Part shown: positions 17,989 to 26,847 of the stretch, piece by piece
Position numbering within the stretch: position 1 is the first letter of the stretch
Layout of the letters: every line of letters starts with the position of its first letter
DNA from: CBDUBH01 sp965365345
Lineage (GTDB): Bacteria; Bacteroidota; Ignavibacteria; Ignavibacteriales; SURF-24
DNA: 38,943 nucleotides
NCBI GenBank assembly: GCA_965365345.1
Contig: CBDUBH010000023.1
Coordinates: 1-38,943, forward strand
Direction of reading: 5' to 3'
Notes under the pieces: generated by a model
What the model saw: the letters and a program-made list of their open reading frames with translations, nothing else
Told to the model about the DNA's origin: nothing
Database searches by the model: none
Made by a program: the position numbers and the translations under genes

Positions 17989-18771
17989 ATGAATTATGAA
18001 AATATTTTGATCGAAAAAGAAAACTCGATTGTAATTCTTACAATTAACCGTCCTGATAAATTGAACGCACTTAATCACAAAACTTTATCTGAAATAAACT
18101 CCGCATTTGATGAATTTGAAAATGATGAAAATATTAGCGCAGTGATTATTACCGGAAGCGGCGAAAAAGCATTTGTTGCGGGCGCTGATATAAAGGAATT
18201 AAATCAGCTTGATGAAAAAACCGGAATTGAGTTTGCGGAATTCGGACAAAATATATTTTCAAAAGTAGAAAATTTTAATAAACCCGTAATTGCCGCGATT
18301 AATGGATTTGCGCTTGGCGGCGGCTGTGAACTTGCCTTGGCTTGCCATATTCGCTACGCTTCGGAAAATTCAAAGTTCGGGCAGCCCGAAGTAAATCTCG
18401 GCGTAATTCCGGGTTACGGCGGAACGCAAAGATTGGCGCGCTTAATTAATACCGGCAGAGCAATGGAATATATTTTAAGCGGCGATATGATTGATGCAAA
18501 CGAAGCATTGCGTATCGGTTTGGTAAGCAAAGTTTTTCCGAAAGATGAACTTTTGACAAAAGCAAAAGAATTAGCCGCAAAAATATCATCAAAAGGATTG
18601 ATAGCCGTTAAACTTGCAATAAAATCTGTAAATGCCTTAAATAAAGTTTCGCTGGAAGAAGGATTAAAAATTGAAGCCGAACTTTTCGGGAAATGCTGCG
18701 CAACAGAAGATTTCAAAGAGGGAACAAAAGCATTTCTGGAAAAACGAAAAGCCGGATTTAAAAATAAATGA
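17989..18771 (+). CDS. Enoyl-CoA hydratase/isomerase (crotonase family)
   Basis: Hydrates trans-2-enoyl-CoA in beta-oxidation or related acyl-CoA metabolism. The 260 residues have the crotonase signature: the oxyanion-hole segment AGADIKEL near 65-71, GGGCELALA with E114, and GQPEVNLGVIPGYGGTQRL with E134. Both Glu residues used by true hydratases are present, so hydratase activity is likely rather than a divergent crotonase. GAGGGC-like purines (GAGGG at about 17978) precede the ATG. No other beta-oxidation gene is adjacent. Confidence 0.9.
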   Translation: MNYENILIEKENSIVILTINRPDKLNALNHKTLSEINSAFDEFENDENISAVIITGSGEKAFVAGADIKELNQLDEKTGIEFAEFGQNIFSKVENFNKPVIAAINGFALGGGCELALACHIRYASENSKFGQPEVNLGVIPGYGGTQRLARLINTGRAMEYILSGDMIDANEALRIGLVSKVFPKDELLTKAKELAAKISSKGLIAVKLAIKSVNALNKVSLEEGLKIEAELFGKCCATEDFKEGTKAFLEKRKAGFKNK

Positions 18772-18800
18772 TAATGTAAATTTATTCCATCATTATAAGC

Positions 18801-18836
18801 GTCAGATTCCGGACTTCGCCGGAATGACACTTTTTT
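18801..18836 (+). terminator. GC-rich imperfect palindrome with T run after the hydratase gene
   Basis: ATTCCGG (18806-18812) pairs with CCGGAAT (18819-18825) around ACTTCG, with flanking GTC/GAC pairs, and is followed by T6 at 18831-18836. It could end transcription of the hydratase gene. It is also a member of a dispersed palindrome type: a degenerate copy is at 28044-28067. GC content stands out from its surroundings. Confidence 0.65.
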
Positions 18837-18879
18837 CTAATTAAAAAAATTCCTTAAGAAATGTTTAAAGGAAAAAGAT

Positions 18880-19332
18880 ATGGAAATGCAGAACTACAAA
18901 AAATTCTTTTTAATGCTTCTAATTTCCTTTTTTATAATGTATACCGTAATGTTTTTAAATGTTGCAGAAGCGAATCATATTTATTTAAGTTTGTCACGAT
19001 TTTATATGACTTTGTTGATGGTTTCTCCGATGGCTTTGGTGATGTTGTTATTAATGAAAAAAATGTATCAGAATAAAAGATTAAATATGATAATTATAAT
19101 TTCCGGTTTCTCGGTCTTTATTTTATCTCTCATACTTCTTAGAACTCAAACTCCGGTTGGTGATGAACAATTTATGAAAGCTATGATTCCGCATCATTCA
19201 TCTGCAATTTTAGTAAGTAAAAATGCTGATATTTCTGATCCTGAAGTGAAAAAATTAGCAGAAGAAATTATAAAATCACAGGAAAAAGAGATATCCCAAA
19301 TGAAAACTATTTTAAAAAGAATGGATGATTAA
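18880..19332 (+). CDS. DUF305 domain-containing membrane protein
   Basis: A 150-residue protein. Three predicted membrane segments (about 9-27, 40-58 and 69-87) precede a C-terminal DUF305-like region with MIPHHSSAI (about 106-114) and the helical EEIIKSQEKEISQMKTIL stretch (about 127-144). DUF305 proteins are ferritin-like and often linked to metal or copper handling, with the His-His pair as a probable ligand; that link is family knowledge, not shown here. The start at 18880 follows AAAGGA by about 7 nt. A frame at 18861 in another phase is a shadow. Confidence 0.8.
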   Translation: MEMQNYKKFFLMLLISFFIMYTVMFLNVAEANHIYLSLSRFYMTLLMVSPMALVMLLLMKKMYQNKRLNMIIIISGFSVFILSLILLRTQTPVGDEQFMKAMIPHHSSAILVSKNADISDPEVKKLAEEIIKSQEKEISQMKTILKRMDD

Positions 19333-19526
19333 ATTCAAATTAGATCTAAATAAAAATTTTAGTAATAAATTTTTCGATTGATTTTATTGTTTCCATTTCA
19401 TTATTGAAATAGGAATTAATTCTTATATCAAAATTAATTTTTTGCGAACTTCACATTTTCCGCTGTTTTATATTTTGCAAATCAATATATTTATCATCCG
19501 GATTTTTATTCATTTCGAAAAAAGTT

Positions 19527-20537
19527 TTGTGTGAGGAAATTCTGAACAAGGAAAGGATCATCCAAATTTTATTGGGCATTGCGGTAATTTTGCTTTTGGC
19601 AAATACCGTTTTGGAATTGCTTTTTAAACCCGAGAAACCCAAATTAAAAACTTTTCTTACAAAAAATGAGATCAGCGTAAAATTTCAAAATATTCTTTCT
19701 GGCTACGGAATTTCTCAAACTTCAATTGAACAATTAAATTCCAAAGATACATCCGTAATAAATTACAAAATTTCGGTTCCGCAAGATCTTCCCGTTCCTG
19801 TGATTTTATTGGGGTTAACAGGCGGATTTTACGATGACGGCGTTGAAGTAAAATCAAAAGAAGCTGTTATGAACGGAAAATCTTTTGCGACAATTGAAGA
19901 TAACGGCAGCGTAATTTTAAATCTGGAATTTAATATTGATAAAAAATCATTTCGCGAAATTTTCTTTTTAGGATTTATTTTAGATGAATTTTACGATCTA
20001 AGCGATAACGAAATGGAACGGATTTTAAACATACCCGAAAAATTTGCCGTCGTACTTTATCCATCTGAAAAATCGTTTAGTTTAAAGAAAAAAATTATTA
20101 GATCCGAAAAAGAATTCGTAACAATTATCAATGATGAATTGAATGAACCTGCTTACAAACTTTCACCGGGAATGGAAGTAAAAAGATTTAGAAGATCCCT
20201 TCGCAGCATTATTAGTAATTTTTCCGATACAAAATTATTTTTGATTGATGAAAATTCGGAAGTTTACAATTCGGAACTTGCAAAATTAATTGAAGAAGGA
20301 TTTGCCAAAAGGAAAATGCGGCTTGTAAAACTCGGCGATTTTTTCAACTTAAAACAAGTTGAAGGCGAAACTTTGGAGCAGTCTTTCGAAAAATATTTAA
20401 ATGGAATTCCTGTTGGCAGCAACGGAATTTTTGTTGCTAACGCAAATCAAATTGATGAAATTATTCCGCTAATTGAAAAGCACAGAAAAAAAGGAACACG
20501 ATTTGTTTCACCTTCGGGATTAAATTTCGGATTTTGA
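19527..20537 (+). CDS. Membrane-anchored protein, possibly divergent polysaccharide deacetylase-like
   Basis: A 336-residue protein with one N-terminal membrane segment (about 12-31) and a long exported part. The C-terminal half (about 160-336) has a strand-helix pattern with FAVVLYPSEK followed by a RSEKEFVTII strand and a later SELAKLIEEGF helix; this recalls the divergent polysaccharide deacetylase group (YibQ-like), but I cannot point to catalytic residues, so the assignment is weak. The start is uncertain: the first codon at 19527 is TTG with no good Shine-Dalgarno, and there is no in-frame ATG before the middle of the protein. Bounded by a two-way terminator at 20549. Confidence 0.6.
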   Translation: MCEEILNKERIIQILLGIAVILLLANTVLELLFKPEKPKLKTFLTKNEISVKFQNILSGYGISQTSIEQLNSKDTSVINYKISVPQDLPVPVILLGLTGGFYDDGVEVKSKEAVMNGKSFATIEDNGSVILNLEFNIDKKSFREIFFLGFILDEFYDLSDNEMERILNIPEKFAVVLYPSEKSFSLKKKIIRSEKEFVTIINDELNEPAYKLSPGMEVKRFRRSLRSIISNFSDTKLFLIDENSEVYNSELAKLIEEGFAKRKMRLVKLGDFFNLKQVEGETLEQSFEKYLNGIPVGSNGIFVANANQIDEIIPLIEKHRKKGTRFVSPSGLNFGF

Positions 20538-20548
20538 AATAAATAAAA

Positions 20549-20580
20549 AAAGCGTCATTCAAAAATTTGAATAACGCTTT
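20549..20580. terminator. Bidirectional intrinsic terminator
   Basis: AAAGCGT (20549-20555) pairs with ACGCTTT (20574-20580), and ATTCAA with TTGAAT inside it, with one C/A mismatch between the two blocks. A runs on the left and T runs on the right let it work on both strands. It separates the convergent gene ending at 20537 (+) from the M16 gene ending at 20617 (-). Confidence 0.8.
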
Positions 20581-20616
20581 GTAATTTTTATTGATCAAAA
20601 AATAGTCAGAAAAATT

Positions 20617-21990
20617 TTATGTAATACCTAAAAATTCCCCTTCGTCATTTAGTTCAGTAATATTTCCCAAATTCAATTCTTTTAATTGTTCAGGAATTTT
20701 GTTCTTATCACCAACTACAACAACCGTTAAATTTTCTGTTAAAATATTATTTTTTGCAGCATCTGAAACTTCCTGCAAAGTTACATTTTTAATTCTGCTG
20801 ATGTAATTATCATAATAATCAATCGGCAAAGAATAGATTACAATGTTTGCCAAATTCCGTGCGATGTGTCCGTAAGTTTCAAACATTGCAGGAAATTTTC
20901 TTATAAAAGATGATTTTGCAAATTCAAGTTCTTCCTGTTTTACTTCTTCAATAATTCCGTTTAATTCATTTATGATTTCGCGAATTGCCGGAGCAGTATT
21001 TTCAGTATCGACAGCACAACCGGCACTGAAAACCCCATCAAAAGCATTGAATTGAAAAGATGAATGCGCGCCGTAAGTAAATCCTTTATCTTCTCGTAAA
21101 TTCAAATTGATGCGACTGGTAAACTGTCCGCCCAAAATTGAATTCATGATCTGGCGTGCGTAAAAATCCGGAGTGTGCCTTCCTTTTGAAATATGCCCCA
21201 GAATAATTTCACTTTGCGGCGCATCTTTTTTATCAACAAAATAAATTTTAGTTGGATGCGGCTTAACTTCAGCGGGAGTAAAAATCAGCGGCTGAACGTC
21301 ATTCCAATTTGAAAAATATTTTTCAAGATTTGCGGCAAGTTCATCTTTTTCAATATTTCCGGTAACAATAAAAGTAGAATTTGAAGGCGTAATTAATGAA
21401 CTGTAAAAAGCTTGCATATCTTCAAGTTCAATTGATTCAACCGTGTGAAGATTTCCAAGTTCAGATAGACCGTAAGGATTATTTCTTCCGTAAATTAATT
21501 TTTCAAAAACCGTTCCTGCAATGTAAGAAGGATTATCTTTCGATTGAATTATTCGCGTAAGTTGTTTTCTTTTTTCGCGAAGAAAATCTTTTTCATCAAG
21601 ATTTGGAGAAGTTACTATTTTTGAAAATACATCGAGCGAATCTTGTAAATTTTCATTTAAAGTGAGAAGCGAAAATATAAATGAATCCTGACTGTTTGAA
21701 ACTGAAAGCATGCTTCCCAAAGTTTCAAGTTTATCATTAATTTCAAGTGAAGTTAATCCGCCGGCGCCTTCATCAATCAAAGCCGAAAGTAAAGTTGAAA
21801 CGCCTTTTTTTTCGTTTGGATCAAATCTGCTGCCGGCATTTGAAATTAGAACGAATTGTGTGATTGGCAGATTTTCTTTTTTAACAAAATAAACTTCCGA
21901 GCCGAAATTCAATTTGAATTTTTGAATTTCGGGAAGTTTAAAGTCAATTTCTTTATTGGGAAGCGGAACCGATTCTCTGTTTATTTTCAT
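20617..21990 (-). CDS. M16-family peptidase-like protein, non-catalytic subunit
   Basis: A 457-residue M16 homologue in which the zinc site is missing: where HxxEH should stand, the chain reads STLLSALIDEGAGG. The C-terminal half keeps the Arg/Tyr pair segment (LREDKGFTYGAHS) that helps bind substrate. This is the pattern of the inactive partner in two-subunit M16 enzymes. The ATG at 21990 is chosen over the longer TTG frame from 22023 because GGAAGG lies 5 nt before it and the upstream gene stops one base earlier. It is therefore coupled to the catalytic gene upstream. No signal peptide, so probably cytoplasmic. Confidence 0.87.
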   Translation of the reverse strand: MKINRESVPLPNKEIDFKLPEIQKFKLNFGSEVYFVKKENLPITQFVLISNAGSRFDPNEKKGVSTLLSALIDEGAGGLTSLEINDKLETLGSMLSVSNSQDSFIFSLLTLNENLQDSLDVFSKIVTSPNLDEKDFLREKRKQLTRIIQSKDNPSYIAGTVFEKLIYGRNNPYGLSELGNLHTVESIELEDMQAFYSSLITPSNSTFIVTGNIEKDELAANLEKYFSNWNDVQPLIFTPAEVKPHPTKIYFVDKKDAPQSEIILGHISKGRHTPDFYARQIMNSILGGQFTSRINLNLREDKGFTYGAHSSFQFNAFDGVFSAGCAVDTENTAPAIREIINELNGIIEEVKQEELEFAKSSFIRKFPAMFETYGHIARNLANIVIYSLPIDYYDNYISRIKNVTLQEVSDAAKNNILTENLTVVVVGDKNKIPEQLKELNLGNITELNDEGEFLGIT

Positions 21991-21991
21991 T

Positions 21992-23269
21992 TTAACCTTC
22001 CAGACTGTTTTGAGGAACAACACGCAATTCTAAATACGGTTTTTGCAAAAATTCCAAAGCGGCTTGTTTTACCTGTTCAGCCGTAACTTTTTGATAACGG
22101 TTCAGATCAAACAAAAATGAATTTGGTTCATTCAAAAAATAATTATATTCATTTAATTGATTTGTGAGATTTGCCAGATTCTGCATCGAAAAAATGAAAG
22201 ATGCTTTTGCGTTATTTTTTGCTTTTTCAATTTCGGATTCGGTTGCGCCGTTTGTAAAAATTTCTTCAAGACGTAAAAATATTTCATCTTTAATTTGATC
22301 TAAAGTTACGCGCGGTTTTGCAGTTGCAATTATGCTGAACATTCCGGAAAGTTTTGCCGAATATTGATAAGCCGTAATATTTTGGGCAAGTTCTTTTTCA
22401 AAAACGAGATTTTTGTAAAGTCGTGAAGTTTTCGAACCGCTTAAAACGTAACTTAAAACATCGAGCACGGCATCATTTTCAGTAAATGAATTTACGGTTT
22501 TCCAATTCAAATAAATTCTTGGAAGCTGAACATTATCTTTATGAACAAGATAAATATTTTCCTTTAGTATAAAATCTTCAACTTGAATTTTTTCGGGAAG
22601 TTTTCCTGCAGGAATTTCGCCGAAATATTTTTCGATCAGATCTTTTGCTTCATCAATTTCAAAATCGCCGCCAACAACTAAAGTTGCATTGTTCGGTGTA
22701 TAAAATTTCGTAAAGAATTCTTTTACATCGTTTAAGGTCATTGATTCAATATCGCGCATCCAACCAATTGTAGGCCAACTGTATGGATGATTTTCCGGAT
22801 AAAAATTCGATGTGATTAATTCGTGCGCCAATCCGTATGGAGCATTTTCGTAACGCTGGCGGCGTTCATTTTTCACCACATCAATTTGATTATCAAGTTT
22901 ATCCTGTGTCAATGCCGGAAGGAAAAATCCCATTCTATCAGATTCAAGCCATAAAATTAATTCAAGAAAATTTGATGGAACGGTTTCGTAATAATTTGTT
23001 CTATCCAAACTTGTTGAGCCGTTCAAACTTCCGCCGGCTTCCTGAATATATTTGAAATGTAATTGTTTACCGATATTTTGCGAACCTTGAAACATCATGT
23101 GTTCAAATAAATGTGCGTAACCGGTTTTGTTTTTTGTTTCATTTGATGAGCCGACCTTATACCAAATATTTGCTGCAACAAGCGGAAGCGATTTTTCCTG
23201 GTAAAGAATTACTTCCAGCCCGTTTTCAAGTTTATATTTTTCGTAGTTGATCTTTAAAATATCTTCCAT
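21992..23269 (-). CDS. M16-family zinc metallopeptidase, catalytic subunit
   Basis: A 425-residue pitrilysin/processing-peptidase-type protease. The inverted zinc motif HLFEH is at residues 53-57, with the distal Glu expected in the ENAPYGLAHE region. Two M16 half-domains are visible. There is no signal peptide. The ATG at 23269 has AGGA close upstream and begins just before the conserved YKLENGL segment; a longer TTG frame from 23296 adds nine residues without support. It is the first gene of a pair with the non-catalytic homologue at 20617-21990, one base apart, so the two should form a heterodimer. Substrate is unknown. Confidence 0.9.
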   Translation of the reverse strand: MEDILKINYEKYKLENGLEVILYQEKSLPLVAANIWYKVGSSNETKNKTGYAHLFEHMMFQGSQNIGKQLHFKYIQEAGGSLNGSTSLDRTNYYETVPSNFLELILWLESDRMGFFLPALTQDKLDNQIDVVKNERRQRYENAPYGLAHELITSNFYPENHPYSWPTIGWMRDIESMTLNDVKEFFTKFYTPNNATLVVGGDFEIDEAKDLIEKYFGEIPAGKLPEKIQVEDFILKENIYLVHKDNVQLPRIYLNWKTVNSFTENDAVLDVLSYVLSGSKTSRLYKNLVFEKELAQNITAYQYSAKLSGMFSIIATAKPRVTLDQIKDEIFLRLEEIFTNGATESEIEKAKNNAKASFIFSMQNLANLTNQLNEYNYFLNEPNSFLFDLNRYQKVTAEQVKQAALEFLQKPYLELRVVPQNSLEG

Positions 23270-23761
23270 AAATCCTGCCGCATATTTTAATTTCAATTAA
23301 TTATCTTAATAATAAAATGAATTTCGTTTAAAATAAAAAATTCAATTCAGTGTATAAATTACCGCTTTCAAAAATAAAAGTTAAAGTAATAAAAGAATTG
23401 AAAAAAAACTTAAAATTATAATAATTAAATTTTGCTTAATGATAAATTTTATCTTAAATTATTAAAAAAAGGGTGCATGGCTTATCACGTTCCGGACGAA
23501 AATCATACCATTAAATTTTAAATAGAGATGGTTGTAATCTGAACTTATTAAAAATTAACGGACCTTAAAAATTAAGAGTTCCGCGAATTTCCTTGTTCAT
23601 TTTAAAATTTTGTTTAACATTTTCATTGTGTTCAAATTTCATTATTAAATAATTTTCAAAACGGAATTTTAATTTAAGTTTTAAGGTTGAAAAAATCTTA
23701 AATAATAATTTTATTATAATTCCTTGGACATCATATTGAAAAAGAAAAGCAAAATTTTGCC
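23270..23761. other. Divergent intergenic region with no recognised feature
   Basis: About 490 bp of AT-rich DNA between the M16 pair and the kinase gene. It must hold promoters for both, but I see no convincing pair of boxes. A less AT-rich patch at about 23470-23520 (GGGTGCATGGCTTATCACG and following) stands out but has no strong fold or reading frame. A minus-strand frame across 23565-23882 overlaps the kinase start and has no support as a gene. Confidence 0.6.
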
Positions 23762-25423
23762 GTGGAAGAAAAAATTGAAAATTATCATGAATCAATAGAA
23801 AACGGAATTTCCGGTAAACGGAAAATCCCGGAAAAATCTTTAATGGAAAATCAAATTTCAAGTTATAATTTTTATAAGGCATTAGCCGATAATTCTCTGG
23901 ATATCAAAATTACAGTTAATGATAAGGGCGAATTTGTTTATGTAAGCAGTTCTGTTAAAAGAATTTTGGGCTATCCTCCTAATGAAATTAAAAGTAAAAG
24001 CATTTTAAATTATATTCATCGTGATGATATTAGAAGAATCGTTCAAATATTTTCTGAATTGCGCTCTGAACCTAATTCAATTGATACTACGGAATTCAGA
24101 TTAAAAGATTCCGAGGGCGATTGGCATTATTTCCAAAGCATCATGAAAAACCTTTTGGAAGATCCGGATGTAAACGGAATTTTGATTAATCTTCGCGATA
24201 TTACAAAATTAAAAGATGCTGAAAATACCGTTAACACTTTGCTTAACATTAGCGAAAAGCTTAACGCAACTTTGGATGTCGATCATATAATGGATGTGCT
24301 TACTGTTGAGGGCATTAATTTGATCGGATCGGAATCCGGCTGTTCAGGTTTGCGCACTGCAGAAGGAATGATGTGCAAAAAAATATTTCTTTCAGGTACG
24401 CCCGAAATTTTTGAATATTGCTGGTCGCCTGATCAAGGAATTCCCGGAAAAGTTATTACTACAAAAGATTCATTTTTGATAAATGATGCAAAAGAAAATC
24501 AAAACACTACAAAAGAATTTATAGATCGTTTTGGTATCAATAATTTAATTTGCGTCCCGATTGTTGATTCCGAAAATGAAGTTATGGGATTTTTAGAAGT
24601 GATGAACAAAAGCGGCAACTTTACTGAAAACGATCTTAATAAACTTTCTTCACTTGCACAAATCGCTTCAATTACAATCCGTAATGCACTGGCTTATCAA
24701 AAAATTAAACTTGCACAATTTCAGGTGAAAAATTCAAGGGAGCAGCTGCGCAGACTTTCAGCGCATTTACAAAATGCAAGAGAAGAAGAAAGAACAAGAA
24801 TTGCGCGTGAAATTCATGATGAATTAGGACAAGCATTAACCGGCTTGAAAATGGATATTTCCTGGATCAATAAAAAAATGCTTGTTAACGAAAATGAAAA
24901 TGAACCTTTCATCAACAAACTTAAAACCATGTCAAATCTTGTTGATGCCACAATTAAAACCGTAAGAAAAATTTCATCGGAATTGCGTCCGGGAGTTTTG
25001 GATTATCTTGGACTTTCCGCAGCAATTGAATGGCAGGCGCAGGAATTTCAAAACAGAACCGGAATTTACTGCAACATAATTACTTTACCTAAAGACATGG
25101 AACTCGATCAGGAAAGATCAACGGCAATTTTCAGAATCTTTCAGGAAACTTTGACTAATGTTACCAGGCATGCCGAAGCAACTCAAATTGATGTTAGAAT
25201 GGAAATTCAGGGGAATAAATTGATTTTGATGATTTCTGATAATGGTAAAGGAATTACAGATTCTGAAATCAAGAATACAAGATCATTCGGACTTTTAGGC
25301 ATGAGAGAACGGACACATTTATTAGGCGGTGAATTCAGCATTAAGGGAATTCCGAATTTGGGAACAACCGTAACAGTAGAAATTCCACTTGACGGAGTTA
25401 TAGAGAGCGGAGGAACTTTATGA
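23762..25423 (+). CDS. Soluble sensor histidine kinase (PAS-GAF-HisKA_3-HATPase)
   Basis: A cytoplasmic NarX/DegS-type histidine kinase of 553 residues without membrane segments. Order: PAS domain about 37-150, GAF about 160-310, coiled dimerisation segment with the phospho-acceptor H352 in AREIHDELGQAL, then HATPase with an N box near RIFQETLTNVTRHA, DNGKGI, and GLLGMRER. The first codon at 23762 is GTG with weak ribosome-binding support; M28 (23843), just before the PAS domain, is an alternative. Its stop overlaps the start of the response regulator (ATGA at 25420-25423), which defines the partner. PAS and GAF suggest sensing of a small ligand, redox state or light, which cannot be told. 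Confidence 0.93.
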   Translation: MEEKIENYHESIENGISGKRKIPEKSLMENQISSYNFYKALADNSLDIKITVNDKGEFVYVSSSVKRILGYPPNEIKSKSILNYIHRDDIRRIVQIFSELRSEPNSIDTTEFRLKDSEGDWHYFQSIMKNLLEDPDVNGILINLRDITKLKDAENTVNTLLNISEKLNATLDVDHIMDVLTVEGINLIGSESGCSGLRTAEGMMCKKIFLSGTPEIFEYCWSPDQGIPGKVITTKDSFLINDAKENQNTTKEFIDRFGINNLICVPIVDSENEVMGFLEVMNKSGNFTENDLNKLSSLAQIASITIRNALAYQKIKLAQFQVKNSREQLRRLSAHLQNAREEERTRIAREIHDELGQALTGLKMDISWINKKMLVNENENEPFINKLKTMSNLVDATIKTVRKISSELRPGVLDYLGLSAAIEWQAQEFQNRTGIYCNIITLPKDMELDQERSTAIFRIFQETLTNVTRHAEATQIDVRMEIQGNKLILMISDNGKGITDSEIKNTRSFGLLGMRERTHLLGGEFSIKGIPNLGTTVTVEIPLDGVIESGGTL

Positions 25424-26052
25424 TAAAAGTTTTACTCGGTGATGATCACGCGATCGTAAGACAAGGCTTAAAACAAATTCTAACCGAAGAAAGCGGACAG
25501 TTTCAATGCGGTGAAGCTGAAAACGGTCCTGCGGTTATGTCAGCAATTTACTCGAAGGAATGGGATGTTGTAATTCTCGATATTTCAATGCCCGGTTTAA
25601 GCGGATTAGACATTTTAAAAGAAGTGAAAAAAATAAAGCCTAAATTGCCGGTCTTGATTTTAACAATGCACTCCGAAGAACAATTTGCATTACGTGCAAT
25701 CCGTGCCGGCGCTTCCGGTTATCTTACAAAAGACAGCGCACCGGAAGAACTTATAAAAGCTGTACGAAAAGTTTTGGATGGCGGAAAATACGTCAATGAA
25801 CAACTTGCCGAACTTCTTGCAAGCGATATTGAAAGAAATCTTGATAAGCCGGTTCATGATATTTTATCTGACAGGGAATATCAGGTTATGCGGATGATCG
25901 CCTCCGGAAGAACAGCTAAACAAATTGCAGACGAACTTTCATTAAGTGTTAAAACCGTAAGCACTTACAGAGCGCGTTTACTTGAAAAAATGAATATGAA
26001 AACAAATGCGGAATTAACTCATTATGCAATTCAAAATAAATTAGTGGAATAA
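25420..26052 (+). CDS. NarL/FixJ-family response regulator
   Basis: A DNA-binding response regulator of 210 residues. The receiver has D8/D9, the phospho-acceptor D54 in VILDISMPG, T82 and K104. The LuxR-type helix-turn-helix is at about 147-205 (LSDREYQVMRMIASGRTAKQIA and after; key pattern KTVSTYRARLLEKM). GGAGGA precedes the ATG, which overlaps the kinase stop by four bases, so it is the partner of the kinase. Its targets are unknown; the short inverted repeat at 26061-26081 could be one. Confidence 0.95.
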   Translation: MIKVLLGDDHAIVRQGLKQILTEESGQFQCGEAENGPAVMSAIYSKEWDVVILDISMPGLSGLDILKEVKKIKPKLPVLILTMHSEEQFALRAIRAGASGYLTKDSAPEELIKAVRKVLDGGKYVNEQLAELLASDIERNLDKPVHDILSDREYQVMRMIASGRTAKQIADELSLSVKTVSTYRARLLEKMNMKTNAELTHYAIQNKLVE

Positions 26053-26060
26053 AAATTGAC

Positions 26061-26081
26061 TTGTAAAAAAAAATCTTACAA
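26061..26081. promoter_or_regulatory. TTGTAA-N9-TTACAA inverted repeat upstream of the receiver gene
   Basis: Two 6-bp half-sites (26061-26066 and 26076-26081) in the 114-bp gap between the response regulator and the receiver-only gene. The half-site is the same as in the palindrome at 5869-5887. It may be an operator, but the DNA is A-rich and chance is possible. Confidence 0.25.
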
Positions 26082-26166
26082 AAAAAAGCGAATTCTTCCT
26101 ATATCGAAACTGACAATTTTATAGTATCATTAACTAAAAGATTCTGCAAATAAAATCCTTAAAATT

Positions 26167-26598
26167 ATGAATCAATACGCATACAATTACAAACAAAACT
26201 ACCTCACAAATTCAACCTTGCGGGTTTTTATATCAGATGACTCAAAAGTAGTGAGAGAAAGAATTGCAAATATTCTTTCAGAAATTAAAGGTGTGGATGT
26301 TGTCGGCGAGGCGCAAAATGTTGATGATTCTATAAAATATATAAATCAGTGCAATCCCGATGCCGTAATTTTAGATATTAGAATGCCGGGCGGAAGCGGA
26401 ATTGACGTACTAAAGGAGATTAAAAGAAAAGAAAATTCTCCTTTAGTAATGGTTTTAACAAATTATTCATTTCCGCAATACAGAAGAATTTGTTTGGAAT
26501 CCGGCGCTGATTTCTTTTTCGATAAATCAAATGAATATTACAAAATTGTTGATGTGCTTAAAGATCTTATCGCTTTTACCGATACTGAAATTCACTGA
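26167..26598 (+). CDS. Receiver-only response regulator
   Basis: A 143-residue protein made of a single CheY-like receiver domain after an 18-residue Tyr/Asn-rich leader. The active-site residues are complete: DD at 24-25, phospho-acceptor D70 in VILDIRMPGGSG, T98 and K120. There is no output domain. It lies 114 nt after the NarL-type regulator, so it may be an extra phosphorylation target or phosphate sink for the adjacent kinase. An intrinsic terminator follows. Confidence 0.9.
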   Translation: MNQYAYNYKQNYLTNSTLRVFISDDSKVVRERIANILSEIKGVDVVGEAQNVDDSIKYINQCNPDAVILDIRMPGGSGIDVLKEIKRKENSPLVMVLTNYSFPQYRRICLESGADFFFDKSNEYYKIVDVLKDLIAFTDTEIH

Positions 26599-26640
26599 TT
26601 TTACTTATATAAAATTTTTATTTATTAAAATTTATATTTT

Positions 26641-26676
26641 GCCGTTTGATCTTAATTGATCAAGCGGCTTTTTTTT
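26641..26676 (+). terminator. Intrinsic terminator after the receiver gene
   Basis: GCCGTTTGATC (26641-26651) pairs with GATCAAGCGGC (26658-26668) over 11 bp with one wobble, around a TTAATT loop, followed by T8 (26669-26676). It closes the kinase/regulator cluster. Confidence 0.93.
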
Positions 26677-26847
26677 GCCTGAATCTTCGAAAAAGATATA
26701 AACCCACAAATAAAAAATAAAATAAATATTTAATGTAAATTTCAAAATTTGTTCATCAATAAAAATATTTTATTAATTATAAATTCAAATTTCCCTTTAG
26801 TTTTTTTATATTTGAAATTTTCAGGAAAACAGTAATATGGAGGAAGT

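Noticed and set aside
18861..19076. 71-residue plus-strand frame before the DUF305 gene
   Set aside because: It overlaps the DUF305 gene in another phase; only the latter has family motifs and a ribosome-binding site.
21992..22023. Longer N-terminus for the non-catalytic M16 gene from a TTG at 22023
   Set aside because: The ATG at 21990 has GGAAGG 5 nt upstream and directly follows the stop of the previous gene.
23565..23882. 105-residue minus-strand frame
   Set aside because: It overlaps the kinase start, has no known motif and no good start signal; likely chance.
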